Below are positions 48,920 to 57,004 of a DNA stretch of 61,718 nucleotides, in pieces; the stretch's first letter is position 1; the number at the start of each line of letters is the position of its first letter. The DNA is from a virus, in the IMG/VR virus record IMGVR_UViG_3300021180_000012, positions 1 to 61,718 of that record, one strand, 5' to 3'. The translations under genes and the position numbers were made by a program. Below the pieces are notes generated by a model. The model was not told the origin of the DNA, ran no database searches, and worked only from the letters and a program-made list of their open reading frames with translations.

Positions 48920-50755
48920 CTACGTGGTAGTAATGGTGCTACCAGGGCCGGTCAGCGGACTTTCGAGCGTTAAGCCGCCCAAAGTGGCTACGGTCGCCAC
49001 ATAGTAGTTGTACGTCATACCTGACACCATCGAGTTGTCATCGAATGACGTTGTACCCCACGCTACGTACGCGAATGGCTGCGCGTTTTTGCGTTGAGCT
49101 ACCCCGTTGTGGCTTGTCGAGTTAAGCCGGTAGATGTTGTAGCCGAGGAATGGGCCACCGGACGGTGCAGTCCACGCCACAGTCACCTTAGTACCTACCT
49201 GAGTGTTTGTCACTCCGGTTGGCGGTGGGCTACCTACGTACTCAGCCCCCGAGGTGCTTGTGTTGGGGCCTTCGTTGCCAGCGCTGTTGATGCTGCTGAC
49301 TTCGTAGTAGTATGTATTGCCGTTCGTAGCCGTTGCATCCACAAACGTCTGCCCTACGAATGCAGCGCCAGCGCCTAGCGTGGTGTACGTACCGCCGATC
49401 GTTGCCGACCGCTTAACATTCACTGATACAGCACCGGTTGCGTTTGTCCACGTCAACGACACCTGGTTGTTACCGGGCGTAGCTACTAGGCTAGTTGGTG
49501 CTGCCGGTGGGGTCAGTGAGACACCCGTACCCTGCGCTGAGTTTGCCGACGCACCGGAACCGTTGGTGGCCTGAACCACGTAGTAGTAGTTCGTATTGGC
49601 GGCTAACCCGGTGTTGTCGGTGAAGCTGTTAGTAGCGCTGGTACCTATCTGCGAGTACCCCGATCCATTCGTGGTTGATCGAAGGATGTTGTACCCCGTC
49701 GCGCCCGTGGTCGATGTCCACGCTAACGACAGGTTCGCAGAGTTTGCTACGGCTGATGCTACCAACCCGGTCGGTGCGTTGCACAGTGTACGGATCGTCG
49801 CGGTTGCAGGACCATTTGTGGTACCGTTCGCATTGACCATCTGTGTACGTGCAATGTAGTCCGTACCGGCTGTCAGCCCCGTTAGGCTGTTCATGCTAGA
49901 TGCAGTAGCGCCCGTTAGGGTAGTTACGACAGAAGCAAACGTGGTGTCAGCGGCTGTGGTAACTTGGATGTTGCACGACGTAGCACCCGAGGTAAGCGCA
50001 CCGGGGTTGAACTGGATGCTAGTCGTAGCTACGGTACCAGCGGTAGGAGCGGCAGGAGCGGTCGGAGCAGACGCACCGACAAGGGCTACAGTCATTGCGA
50101 TGCCGGGGTTAGGTGTACCGCCCTCCGAAGTCCATCCGGGGGTTACAACAGTACCCGAACTTGAGGTTACAGCGTTTGCGTACTCAAGAGCAAGCACACC
50201 ATAGGTGCCAATAGCACCGGTACTGGCTGCGTCTAGGGTGTAACCTGCCCCTGCTGCCGGGGATGCAACCGGACCAGCGAAGAAGAATACCGACGATGCT
50301 ACGAAGTCGTTAGCCGCCCCGGTAGTTACAGACGGAGAACTTCCATTCTGTGCGTGCTGAACTGCTGAGGTAGGGGTCTCATTCGCTGTGGCATTCTGGA
50401 AACCCTGAACACGCATCACCCACTGTGAGGTGTTGGTGGGCATTGACGATATTGTTATGGTACCTGCCGCGAGAGCACCACCGGACCATGTGGTAGCCCA
50501 CAAGTCCATAGTGTATGTGCCATCAGCCTGGGTCTTGATCTTTGTCCAGCCGCCATTGTTGACAGTACCGCCGGTAAACCCGCTAGCACTTGGCGCTGTA
50601 GACCCGGACGCAGCCGCTGAGGAGTTGTTGTTCACGACCCATACAAGTAGCACGCCAGACGTTCCCGACATGGCGATGCTTCCGATGTTTCCTGAACCTG
50701 TACCAGATACAGCACTTACCATGCCGTATCCGTGGTCAAAGGCAACGTTAGACAT
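48920..50755 (-). CDS. Fibronectin type III repeat virion protein, 611 residues
   Basis: The first 215 residues are a Ser/Gly/Thr-rich beta domain (GVLLVWVVNNNSSAAASG, WVMRVQGFQNATANETP) of the type found in phage surface proteins. Residues about 230-611 hold four Fn3-like modules (APAAPTAGTVATTSIQF, APTGLVASAVANSANLSLAWTS, APTSLVATPGNNQVSLTWTN, PPTGVTNTQVGTKVTVAWTAP), each ending with a Y-x-V/NTYYYEV strand. It is placed between the tail terminator and tail tube genes and may decorate the tail or bind host-surface glycans. Confidence 0.8.
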   Translation of the reverse strand: MSNVAFDHGYGMVSAVSGTGSGNIGSIAMSGTSGVLLVWVVNNNSSAAASGSTAPSASGFTGGTVNNGGWTKIKTQADGTYTMDLWATTWSGGALAAGTITISSMPTNTSQWVMRVQGFQNATANETPTSAVQHAQNGSSPSVTTGAANDFVASSVFFFAGPVASPAAGAGYTLDAASTGAIGTYGVLALEYANAVTSSSGTVVTPGWTSEGGTPNPGIAMTVALVGASAPTAPAAPTAGTVATTSIQFNPGALTSGATSCNIQVTTAADTTFASVVTTLTGATASSMNSLTGLTAGTDYIARTQMVNANGTTNGPATATIRTLCNAPTGLVASAVANSANLSLAWTSTTGATGYNILRSTTNGSGYSQIGTSATNSFTDNTGLAANTNYYYVVQATNGSGASANSAQGTGVSLTPPAAPTSLVATPGNNQVSLTWTNATGAVSVNVKRSATIGGTYTTLGAGAAFVGQTFVDATATNGNTYYYEVSSINSAGNEGPNTSTSGAEYVGSPPPTGVTNTQVGTKVTVAWTAPSGGPFLGYNIYRLNSTSHNGVAQRKNAQPFAYVAWGTTSFDDNSMVSGMTYNYYVATVATLGGLTLESPLTGPGSTITTT

Positions 50756-50769
50756 CTATAGGCTCCTTC

Positions 50770-51249
50770 CTACATTAAGTAGTAGCAGATTTCGTAATCT
50801 CCACCGAGATGACAGTAGTTAACAGCGTCTGCGAAAGTCGGATACTTGATCGGATTTTTACGGACGATGGACATTATCATCAGTTGAACTGTGTCATCAT
50901 CAGGGTCTATCCACACCTGCTGAGACTTCGGCCTACCGGCGCTCGGGTCGATCTGGTTCTGCCAATCGAATAGACGATCAATTGTGTTCGCCATGTCTGC
51001 GAGTAGGCTAAAGTCGCTGCCCTCGACCACGCCCTTTATCTGGTAAACCCCCTCACTGTAAAATCGGTACCCAAAGTTTCCTCTGTAGTCCGTGCTATGT
51101 ATCATCCTAAAGACACCCATAGGGGCTGTAACGCTAGTTCCTTCCGGTATGTTCTCCTCTCGGAAATTGGTACCGTAAGTCGCTGCCCAGTGAGTGTCAT
51201 CAATGCATTGGTGATAGATATACTTCGCCAATGTACTTAGCTCATTCAC
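50770..51249 (-). CDS. Tail terminator-like protein, 159 residues
   Basis: The product lies in the position of tail-completion/terminator proteins, between the HK97-gp10-like gene and the tail tube region. It contains DYRGNFGYRFYSEGVYQIKGVVEG and ADMANTIDRLF, a pattern of strands and a helix close to that of gpU-like folds. It ends DYEICYYLM. Assignment rests mainly on order and size. Confidence 0.6.
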   Translation of the reverse strand: MNELSTLAKYIYHQCIDDTHWAATYGTNFREENIPEGTSVTAPMGVFRMIHSTDYRGNFGYRFYSEGVYQIKGVVEGSDFSLLADMANTIDRLFDWQNQIDPSAGRPKSQQVWIDPDDDTVQLMIMSIVRKNPIKYPTFADAVNYCHLGGDYEICYYLM

Positions 51250-51251
51250 TG

Positions 51252-51740
51252 CTACCTCCTTGTAATCTTGCCTTTAACAGATAGGCCGTCCATAGCCTTC
51301 CTGATTTTGTCTGTCAGCGTCCGCTTGTTGTCCATAACAGCGGGAGTTATGAAAGGCTGTGGGTTGGTCGCACTGTTCTCAATGTTGTTGCCGTACGCAA
51401 CCCCGCATATGACCCATGCTTCATCAGGGTCCTCGGGTCGCGTCTCCTCGATCATGTCCAACGTCTCGTTGGGTCCTATGCGGCGACCTTTGGGCGTCTT
51501 TCCGCTAGACCGGGCTGAGTTGAACTTGCTCTCGGCATTGCTTCGACATTGATTATAGTCAGAGCTAGCAGTGGTTGTTACGTATATGCTCTCAGCAAGG
51601 GCCTCCGTATCTCGTGGCGCTCGTGCCTTAGCATCCTCTCTGATTATCTCAGCGGTCTCGTACACTGCGGTCCTGATGGCCGTTTTGAGCTTAGCCCTCA
51701 TCTTCGTTAGACCATCGAGGTTGAGGGTTGTTCGGCTCAT
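51252..51740 (-). CDS. HK97 gp10-like neck/tail-completion protein, 162 residues
   Basis: TKMRAKLKTAIRTAVYETAEIIREDAKARAPRDTEALAESIYV, followed by NNIENSATNPQPFITPAVMDNK, is the classic HK97-gp10 pattern (helix, AP-x-DTG/E-L-x-xSI, then a PF-x-xPA motif). The protein connects head and tail. It overlaps the upstream stop by a few bases. Confidence 0.85.
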   Translation of the reverse strand: MSRTTLNLDGLTKMRAKLKTAIRTAVYETAEIIREDAKARAPRDTEALAESIYVTTTASSDYNQCRSNAESKFNSARSSGKTPKGRRIGPNETLDMIEETRPEDPDEAWVICGVAYGNNIENSATNPQPFITPAVMDNKRTLTDKIRKAMDGLSVKGKITRR

Positions 51741-52138
51741 ATTACAACCTCCACAAGCAAGGCGATGTCGGTCTCGTCTGTCTCAAGCGTGTTATCGAGC
51801 ACACGGTAGGTTATAGCAGTCCCTGATGGGTTGCCTCCTACTACCGAGACCTGATCGCCTATCGCTATTGCATAGGTCTTGGGTATGTAGATGGTACGCT
51901 CGATACGGTCAACGTCGATGTTGTCTTTCGAACGCTGAGGATACGGGCCATTGACTTCATCGTCGACCCTGCACGGTATACCAGTCCCTGCGACTGTCAA
52001 GGATACGCGGTCGCCGCCCTGTCCATTCGAGACCTTGCTCTGCCGGTACCAAGTCAAGGTATCATCGAATGAGAGCATGTTTAGCGCAGCCATGTCCGCG
52101 AGGAACCCTTCGGACCAGAAGCTGCTCATAGCTACCAC
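51737..52138 (-). CDS. Head-closure-like protein, 133 residues
   Basis: The beta-rich product (DTLTWYRQSK, TVAGTGIPCRVDDE, ERTIYIPKTYAIAIGDQVSVVGG, ITYRVLDNTLETDETDIALLVEVVI) has the strand pattern and location of SPP1 gp16-like stoppers. The assignment follows from order between the adaptor and gp10-like genes. Confidence 0.65.
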   Translation of the reverse strand: MVAMSSFWSEGFLADMAALNMLSFDDTLTWYRQSKVSNGQGGDRVSLTVAGTGIPCRVDDEVNGPYPQRSKDNIDVDRIERTIYIPKTYAIAIGDQVSVVGGNPSGTAITYRVLDNTLETDETDIALLVEVVI

Positions 52139-52935
52139 CCCCAGGTATCTTCTTGGTTGCCGTCAGGCGACCAGGGACCATTTCTGTACCCGTCGTAGCC
52201 CTGCATAGACCCTACGACCCATTCACCCTTCGGATGCAGGTTGCCGAATGCGTAATCACCTCGGGTCATTATTTCGTCACCCGAGCGATCCATTGCAGCG
52301 GCTCCCGCAATCTCTGGGATAAGGCTCTCCAATATAGACATGCCACGTTCCCACCACTGCTGCTCTAATGGGTAGCCAGCCTTTGCGCCCGATGTGCTGA
52401 ACTGGGTTGTAGTGGTGCCTTTTTTGTACAGGATGATTTCGCCGGTCGGACGTTTGCCGCCGATGTAGGGACGGAGCACAGAGGCTACTAGAAGAGACAT
52501 GCCCTGGTCTATCCCGGCCTGGTACGAAGTATTCAACGTGTAGTAGTCATTGATGGTCGCAAAGGTTTTGATCCATGTGTACACGTTGAAAAACTCGAAG
52601 TCGATCTTGGCATCGGGGAGAGAGGTAGGTGTCAAACCTAGCAAAGTCCTGATATTATCATAGACTGCTGTCCAGACAACCCAGAACTGAAATGGATACG
52701 AAAGCTGTACGGAACTGACAGTTGGTTGCCAGATACCTTTGTGTAAGCCACCGATAACCGGTGTGTACATTGCAGCGAGTAGCTGAGGATTAGCCGACCC
52801 TCCGGGGGTGACAGTGACCGCAGCATTGTTGACGACGCCATCCGGCCTCGTAATGTTGAGGTTAGCGCTGCTCACGGTAAACGCTGATCCGAGATCGAGC
52901 GAGTACGTCATGCGCTGGCTCATCGTAGCTTGCAT
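52132..52935 (-). CDS. Head-tail connector (adaptor-like) protein, 267 residues
   Basis: The gene follows the capsid genes and precedes head closure. The product has a beta-rich start (MTYSLDLGSAFTVSSANLNIT), a middle with WVVWTAVYDNIRTLLGL and a C-terminus with YPLEQQWWERGMSILESLIPEIAG. The ribosome-binding site lies in CTTTCTGGGGGT, and a CAGNNNCTG site (52954) is just upstream, both enriched words. No exact family recognised. Confidence 0.6.
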   Translation of the reverse strand: MQATMSQRMTYSLDLGSAFTVSSANLNITRPDGVVNNAAVTVTPGGSANPQLLAAMYTPVIGGLHKGIWQPTVSSVQLSYPFQFWVVWTAVYDNIRTLLGLTPTSLPDAKIDFEFFNVYTWIKTFATINDYYTLNTSYQAGIDQGMSLLVASVLRPYIGGKRPTGEIILYKKGTTTTQFSTSGAKAGYPLEQQWWERGMSILESLIPEIAGAAAMDRSGDEIMTRGDYAFGNLHPKGEWVVGSMQGYDGYRNGPWSPDGNQEDTWGW

Positions 52936-52968
52936 TGTCTACCCCCAGAAAGTGTCAGCGACTGAGAA

Positions 52969-53325
52969 CTAGCCGTACAGACTGTCCTCACTGTCGTATT
53001 TGTCGGGATCGATGACCCGACCGTTCTCGTCGATCGGACGGCCCTTATGGTTGACGACAGTGCCTTCGAGGGTCTGAATTGCGGCTCCTCGATGCGGCGA
53101 CTTGTCGTACTGCGGTCGTCCATCGACGCCAACAGTCCCTGAGTGCGGTACATCCCAGTCATCCTTCGGGTCGTAGCCACCGACCTGTAGGAGCCGTTCA
53201 AGGCCGCGAAGCGCTTTGGCCGGTCTGCGAAACCGAACGCTCGTTGGAGACGACGGCATCGGAGACTGACCGTCATCCTGTGTTTCGTCAGGGCTTGTCG
53301 ATCCCTGTTGGGCTTTTGCTGCCAT
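52969..53325 (-). CDS. Small structural-region protein, 118 residues
   Basis: The N-terminal 35 residues are polar and Ser/Gln-rich. They are followed by basic VRFRRPAKALRGLERLLQVGGYDPKDDWDVP and a Gly/Asp-rich end. It lies between the major capsid and adaptor genes. It may be a head-tail joining or decoration-related protein; no family is recognised. Confidence 0.6.
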   Translation of the reverse strand: MAAKAQQGSTSPDETQDDGQSPMPSSPTSVRFRRPAKALRGLERLLQVGGYDPKDDWDVPHSGTVGVDGRPQYDKSPHRGAAIQTLEGTVVNHKGRPIDENGRVIDPDKYDSEDSLYG

Positions 53326-53366
53326 GTAAGTTTCCTTATCTCTCTGGAAATGAGATTGGCCCCGTT

Positions 53367-53400
53367 ACCCCTAGCAGGGCCTATCTCGTAGAGGTTAAGT
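53367..53400 (-). other. Stem-loop after the capsid gene
   Basis: On the minus strand AGAT-A-GGCCC faces GGGCC-A-ATCT around a loop of about 13 bases, between the capsid stop and the next gene. No T-run follows. It may protect or trim the abundant capsid mRNA. Confidence 0.45.
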
Positions 53401-53409
53401 AGGTAACGG

Positions 53410-54528
53410 TTAGCTGCCGATCGCAGGGATCGTGGGCTGCACGTACTTGCTTCCGTCGCCGCCGATGTAGCCGACAGCGCCGTTCGCTCGATTGTATACC
53501 GACATGCCGAACTCGCGCTCGTAGCCGCGTGCCCGCAAAGGATGACGCTCGTCCTCGTAGGTGATAACGAAGTCTCCCGCGCCATCGAGAGCGTTGCCTC
53601 CGTCGGGCTGGTCGCCACGGATACGCATTGCCACCGGCTTGTCGGGACCGTTCGCCATGTATGCGAACACGTAGTTCGCGATCATCCACGGCTTGACCCA
53701 AACCTGCGCACCACGGAACCATCCGATCTGCCGGTTGTACAGCTTGAGCGGATCGATGTTGCCGACGCCGTATTCCTGCGTCTCCGAGAGCCGGGTCTGA
53801 ACGTATGTGAGCGGCTTGAAGTCCTCAAGGGCCTCCACGTTGCTCTCATCCGCTCGGTTGATGACTATCATCGGCTGACCTTCATTGAAGTGCTCGATGA
53901 CGGTCTCCAACAGACCCTGCAACCAAGAGTTTGTCCACACAGCGGTTGCGAGGTAGTGAGTGTGGGTGTGCGGGTCGAATGTCTCGCCGTTGGGTCCCGG
54001 CGGGATCACTGCACCATCAGCGTTTAACAGCGCCTTGAGGGGGATCGGCAACATACTGGATACCTGGTCGACCCGGTAGTCCACGAAGTTGCTGTTGACC
54101 CCCATGAAGATTGCCATCTTGAACTCACGGAGCATGTTCTGGATGTCGCCCGTCATCAGGTTCTGGATCTGGGCGGCGAACTCGTTGGTTCGGCGGTTGA
54201 GAACGTACAGACGGTTCCAGCCGAGAGCTTCACCCCATGCATGAAGCGGGAAGCCGACCGGCGAACCCTGTAGGGTTTTCTGCACGTTCGGCGTACCCAT
54301 TTCGTCCATGCGCTGCGGTCGGGACTTACCGCCGCCACCATAGCGAAGCATACGCTGTGTAGTCTTGTATACGAGATCGCCCATTACCTGGTCGACCTGT
54401 CGGTTCCATGCGTTCAGAGCGCTTGCGATCCCATCCCATGCGCGATCTTCCCCAAATTGCGCAATGGTCTGCGTGTTCGCTTTAAGGGTCTGAAACGATG
54501 TTAGTGTGCCAAACGTTGTTAAGGCCAT
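53410..54528 (-). CDS. Major capsid protein (HK97-fold), 372 residues
   Basis: The product is in the expected place after scaffold and decoration genes. It has a helical N-arm (TLKANTQTIAQFGEDRAWDGIASALNAWNRQVDQVMGDL), a long spine-like region (RLYVLNRRTNEFAAQIQNLMTGDIQNMLREFKMAIFMG) and an A-domain-like C-terminus (GDFVITYEDERHPLRARGYEREFGMSVYNR). Several such capsids share the VKPWMIANYVFAY type strand. No other capsid candidate exists. Confidence 0.8.
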   Translation of the reverse strand: MALTTFGTLTSFQTLKANTQTIAQFGEDRAWDGIASALNAWNRQVDQVMGDLVYKTTQRMLRYGGGGKSRPQRMDEMGTPNVQKTLQGSPVGFPLHAWGEALGWNRLYVLNRRTNEFAAQIQNLMTGDIQNMLREFKMAIFMGVNSNFVDYRVDQVSSMLPIPLKALLNADGAVIPPGPNGETFDPHTHTHYLATAVWTNSWLQGLLETVIEHFNEGQPMIVINRADESNVEALEDFKPLTYVQTRLSETQEYGVGNIDPLKLYNRQIGWFRGAQVWVKPWMIANYVFAYMANGPDKPVAMRIRGDQPDGGNALDGAGDFVITYEDERHPLRARGYEREFGMSVYNRANGAVGYIGGDGSKYVQPTIPAIGS

Positions 54529-54596
54529 CGTCGATGTTACCTATACCTTCCTTAACCTCTACGGGTTATCAGTCTATGAGTAGCCGGGGTGAGCTA

Positions 54597-55379
54597 CTAA
54601 TTGATAGCGAACACGTAGAGCCGTTCGCTGTCCATCGCCATCGCGATCGGTTTCTGTCCGGTCAGTGTCGATGTGTCGGTGATGCCACCCGGAACAGTGG
54701 ATGACAGGTAGTAGTCGGTTCCCGGTACAAGCAACTGATCGCTGTAGCCGAAAATGACGGCATCGTACAGTGTAATCGGGTTGCCCTTGCGCACCTTGAT
54801 TGGTGCCCATCCGCGAACGCGGCTCTGCTTCTGCTCAGCGCCGGATGCGCCGACCGGCTGACCGACCGTTGTGTGCGTGATCTGCAACGGCAGGATTGTC
54901 GAAGGCTGAGCAGTGTTGAACAGTGACGACTGAACGCCGATCTGCTCAAGCTCCTTGCCAGCGAAGCTACCAGCGGCTGTGAACACGAAGTTCGGGAAGT
55001 TCCCGCTCACCGTCCAGGTCCCGGCCCCGGTTGTTGCCAGACCGGTAATGGCTGTCTGGACATCGGCGTTCGTGTTTGCCACCGTCAAAGGCGCTGTGAA
55101 CGCTCCGAGGTAGCTCAGTGTATACGAACCGTCGTTTGCCAGACCGTTCGGCTGTTCCGGTTGGCTCATCGTCTGAACGTCGTTAACAGCCGCTGTGGTG
55201 CCGGTCTGATCTTCGAGTGCACGCATGACGCGCGAACCCGCTGCCGTATTCATGATATAGCAAGCATCGGCTGCCTGAATGTCCTCACCGGCGATGAGGT
55301 CAGGGCCGATCATGTGGTTGGTCGAGGGCGTCGGTGTCGCCAACGAAGCCCCACCCGCAGACTTTACGATCTCTGCCAT
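54597..55379 (-). CDS. Head decoration-like protein with inserted Ig-like module, 260 residues
   Basis: The ends resemble short head decoration proteins (LIAGEDIQAADACYI at the start; TLYDAVIFGYSDQLLVPGTDYYLSSTVPG near the end). Inserted between them, at about residues 83-160, is YTLSYLGAFTAPLTVANTNADVQTAITGLATTGAGTWTVSG, a module of a beta-sandwich type found repeatedly in phage surface proteins. It precedes the capsid gene. Confidence 0.7.
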   Translation of the reverse strand: MAEIVKSAGGASLATPTPSTNHMIGPDLIAGEDIQAADACYIMNTAAGSRVMRALEDQTGTTAAVNDVQTMSQPEQPNGLANDGSYTLSYLGAFTAPLTVANTNADVQTAITGLATTGAGTWTVSGNFPNFVFTAAGSFAGKELEQIGVQSSLFNTAQPSTILPLQITHTTVGQPVGASGAEQKQSRVRGWAPIKVRKGNPITLYDAVIFGYSDQLLVPGTDYYLSSTVPGGITDTSTLTGQKPIAMAMDSERLYVFAIN

Positions 55380-55435
55380 GTAGTTGTCCTTCCTTTGCAG
55401 GTAGATTTTGAGGCGTTAGCCTCTGTTGGTCGGCA

Positions 55436-56107
55436 TTAGACCATGCTGGATGCGAAGCTGACCGCATCTTTCGCGGACTTCTCCTGTTCCTCCTTGGTGC
55501 CTTTGCCCTGGTTGCCCCCTTCCATGTTGGGACCCTGCGGAGTGGGCATTCCCTTCGCAAGTGAAGCGGCGTCGGCTTCCCACTCGGCTTCATTGGTCCC
55601 TAACATACGCTGATGCCAGCCGTCGGGAAGCTTGTGTTTGGCGGCAATCCGCATCTTCGTGGCCTCATCCTTTGTGGCCTGGGCCTCGGCTTTGACGCGG
55701 TTGGCTTCGTCGATTGCCGCTTGCTTCTCTTCGTTTGCGAGCCGTAGGGTTTCGGCAGTGTTGCCCTCTTCCTCGGCCTTCTTCTTCGCCGCCGCTCGAT
55801 CCGCAGCAGCCTTTTCCTTCTTCTGCTGATCGGCAAACTCCAACTTGGCTTTGGCGACCGCTTCCTCGGTAGCTTTGGCCGTAGCCTCTGCTATCTTGGC
55901 ATCGAGCGCGGCCTTCCCCTTCTCGTCGAGACCGGCGAGCGGGTCTGTGTCGCCGCCGCCAGCGCCTCCACCGGTGCCGGAACCATCGCCTGTTCCACCG
56001 CCGCCTTCGCCACCGCCCCCGCCAGCACCACCAGAGCCTCCACCGTCCTCGGGCTTGCGGTAGATGCCATAGTTACAGTCACCGATACCTGTTCGAAAGT
56101 GTCTCAT
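55436..56107 (-). CDS. Scaffolding protein, 223 residues
   Basis: After a Gly/Thr-rich start, residues about 50-170 are an Ala/Lys/Glu coiled coil (LDEKGKAALDAKIAEATAKATEEAVAKAKLEFADQQKKEKAAADRAA; broken by one Gly). A C-terminal basic/acidic tail ends in SFASSMV. This is the typical scaffold composition and position, directly before decoration and capsid genes. No protease domain is evident. Confidence 0.75.
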   Translation of the reverse strand: MRHFRTGIGDCNYGIYRKPEDGGGSGGAGGGGGEGGGGTGDGSGTGGGAGGGDTDPLAGLDEKGKAALDAKIAEATAKATEEAVAKAKLEFADQQKKEKAAADRAAAKKKAEEEGNTAETLRLANEEKQAAIDEANRVKAEAQATKDEATKMRIAAKHKLPDGWHQRMLGTNEAEWEADAASLAKGMPTPQGPNMEGGNQGKGTKEEQEKSAKDAVSFASSMV

Positions 56108-56120
56108 TGTCTTTGCTCCT

Positions 56121-56759
56121 TTAATCGATCGCAGACCCTAATTGGTCATTAGGGCCTTCGCGGTAAATAATGGTACAACGGCATCTGCTGACGCAGGATC
56201 GAGCACCCATAGGTATTAAGCTATTGATCGGAACCCAACCTGCCAGTGTCTGTTCAACACAGTCAGGGCAGTGGTCAGACCCTCCGAGCAGGTTTTTCTC
56301 CTCGGTAGACCCCGACTTCACTTCGAGTATCCGGCGCTCGTTCTCGTAGGTAACGCGAGCCGCGTCTGCATATAATGTGGCCCTCACAGCCATTGTGCCA
56401 TTCGACGCCTGTGCGCCAGTGTATATGTCCTCAGCAAAGCCTTGAAGGTAGCCATACTGTTCCGATACGTAGTCGCTGACCCTCCCCCAATCATCCGATG
56501 TCATCTGGTCCCACCCGCCATTCGCGGCGGCTGCGAAAGACATGTGCAGCATCTTGATTTCTGCTGCCATCAGTTCCTGCCACTTGGGTATTGACATCTG
56601 ACTTGATCGTAGGCTATCAGTCCACGACTTCATTCGGTCTGCTGAGTGATCGGTTATGTCATCCAGCATGTTCCGTACAGCTACCCTGCCGATAAACCTT
56701 CCTGTGACATCATCGTGGTAGCGTTTGCTAGCCGTACTGTACGAGAACCGGGGCATCAC
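56121..56759 (-). CDS. MuF-like minor head protein, 212 residues
   Basis: The C-terminus has CPDCVEQTLAGWVPINSLIPMG followed by SCVSRCRC, the characteristic zinc-type ending of the Mu gpF/SPP1 gp7 family. The N-terminal 130 residues are helical. These proteins sit inside the head near the portal and help DNA exit. It follows the portal and a small gene. Confidence 0.85.
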   Translation of the reverse strand: MMPRFSYSTASKRYHDDVTGRFIGRVAVRNMLDDITDHSADRMKSWTDSLRSSQMSIPKWQELMAAEIKMLHMSFAAAANGGWDQMTSDDWGRVSDYVSEQYGYLQGFAEDIYTGAQASNGTMAVRATLYADAARVTYENERRILEVKSGSTEEKNLLGGSDHCPDCVEQTLAGWVPINSLIPMGARSCVSRCRCTIIYREGPNDQLGSAID

Positions 56760-57004
56760 TTCACCTCCGCGTCAAGGAGGGTCTTTGAGCCTCGTGGAGC
56801 AATGTCCCGGTAGAATTGCTTCGCAGTAACTATGTCCTGGTCATCTATCGAAGCCAAGAACTGTTTATCAGTGTCTGACCACTGTAACGGCCTACCCTTG
56901 CTTACGCGCTTTCGAGACTGCTGCCGGGGAAGGCTTTGTTGGGTTTGGGGTTCTTGGCTGAGGGTCTGTTGGCCCGGTTGGTGTGTCTGTAGGCTGATTA
57001 CCAC
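56756..57004 (-). CDS. Small gene overlapping the portal 3' end, about 82 residues
   Basis: The frame opens with GTG codons just after AGGAGG; I take the GTG at 57004, eight bases from it. The first 37 residues overlap the portal gene in another frame and are Gln/Pro-rich. The last 45 (QWSDTDKQFLASIDDQDIVTAKQFYRDIAPRGSKTLLDAEVK split by one residue) look like a real domain. It ends at the MuF-like start. It could be a small head protein. Confidence 0.5.
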   Translation of the reverse strand: MVISLQTHQPGQQTLSQEPQTQQSLPRQQSRKRVSKGRPLQWSDTDKQFLASIDDQDIVTAKQFYRDIAPRGSKTLLDAEVK

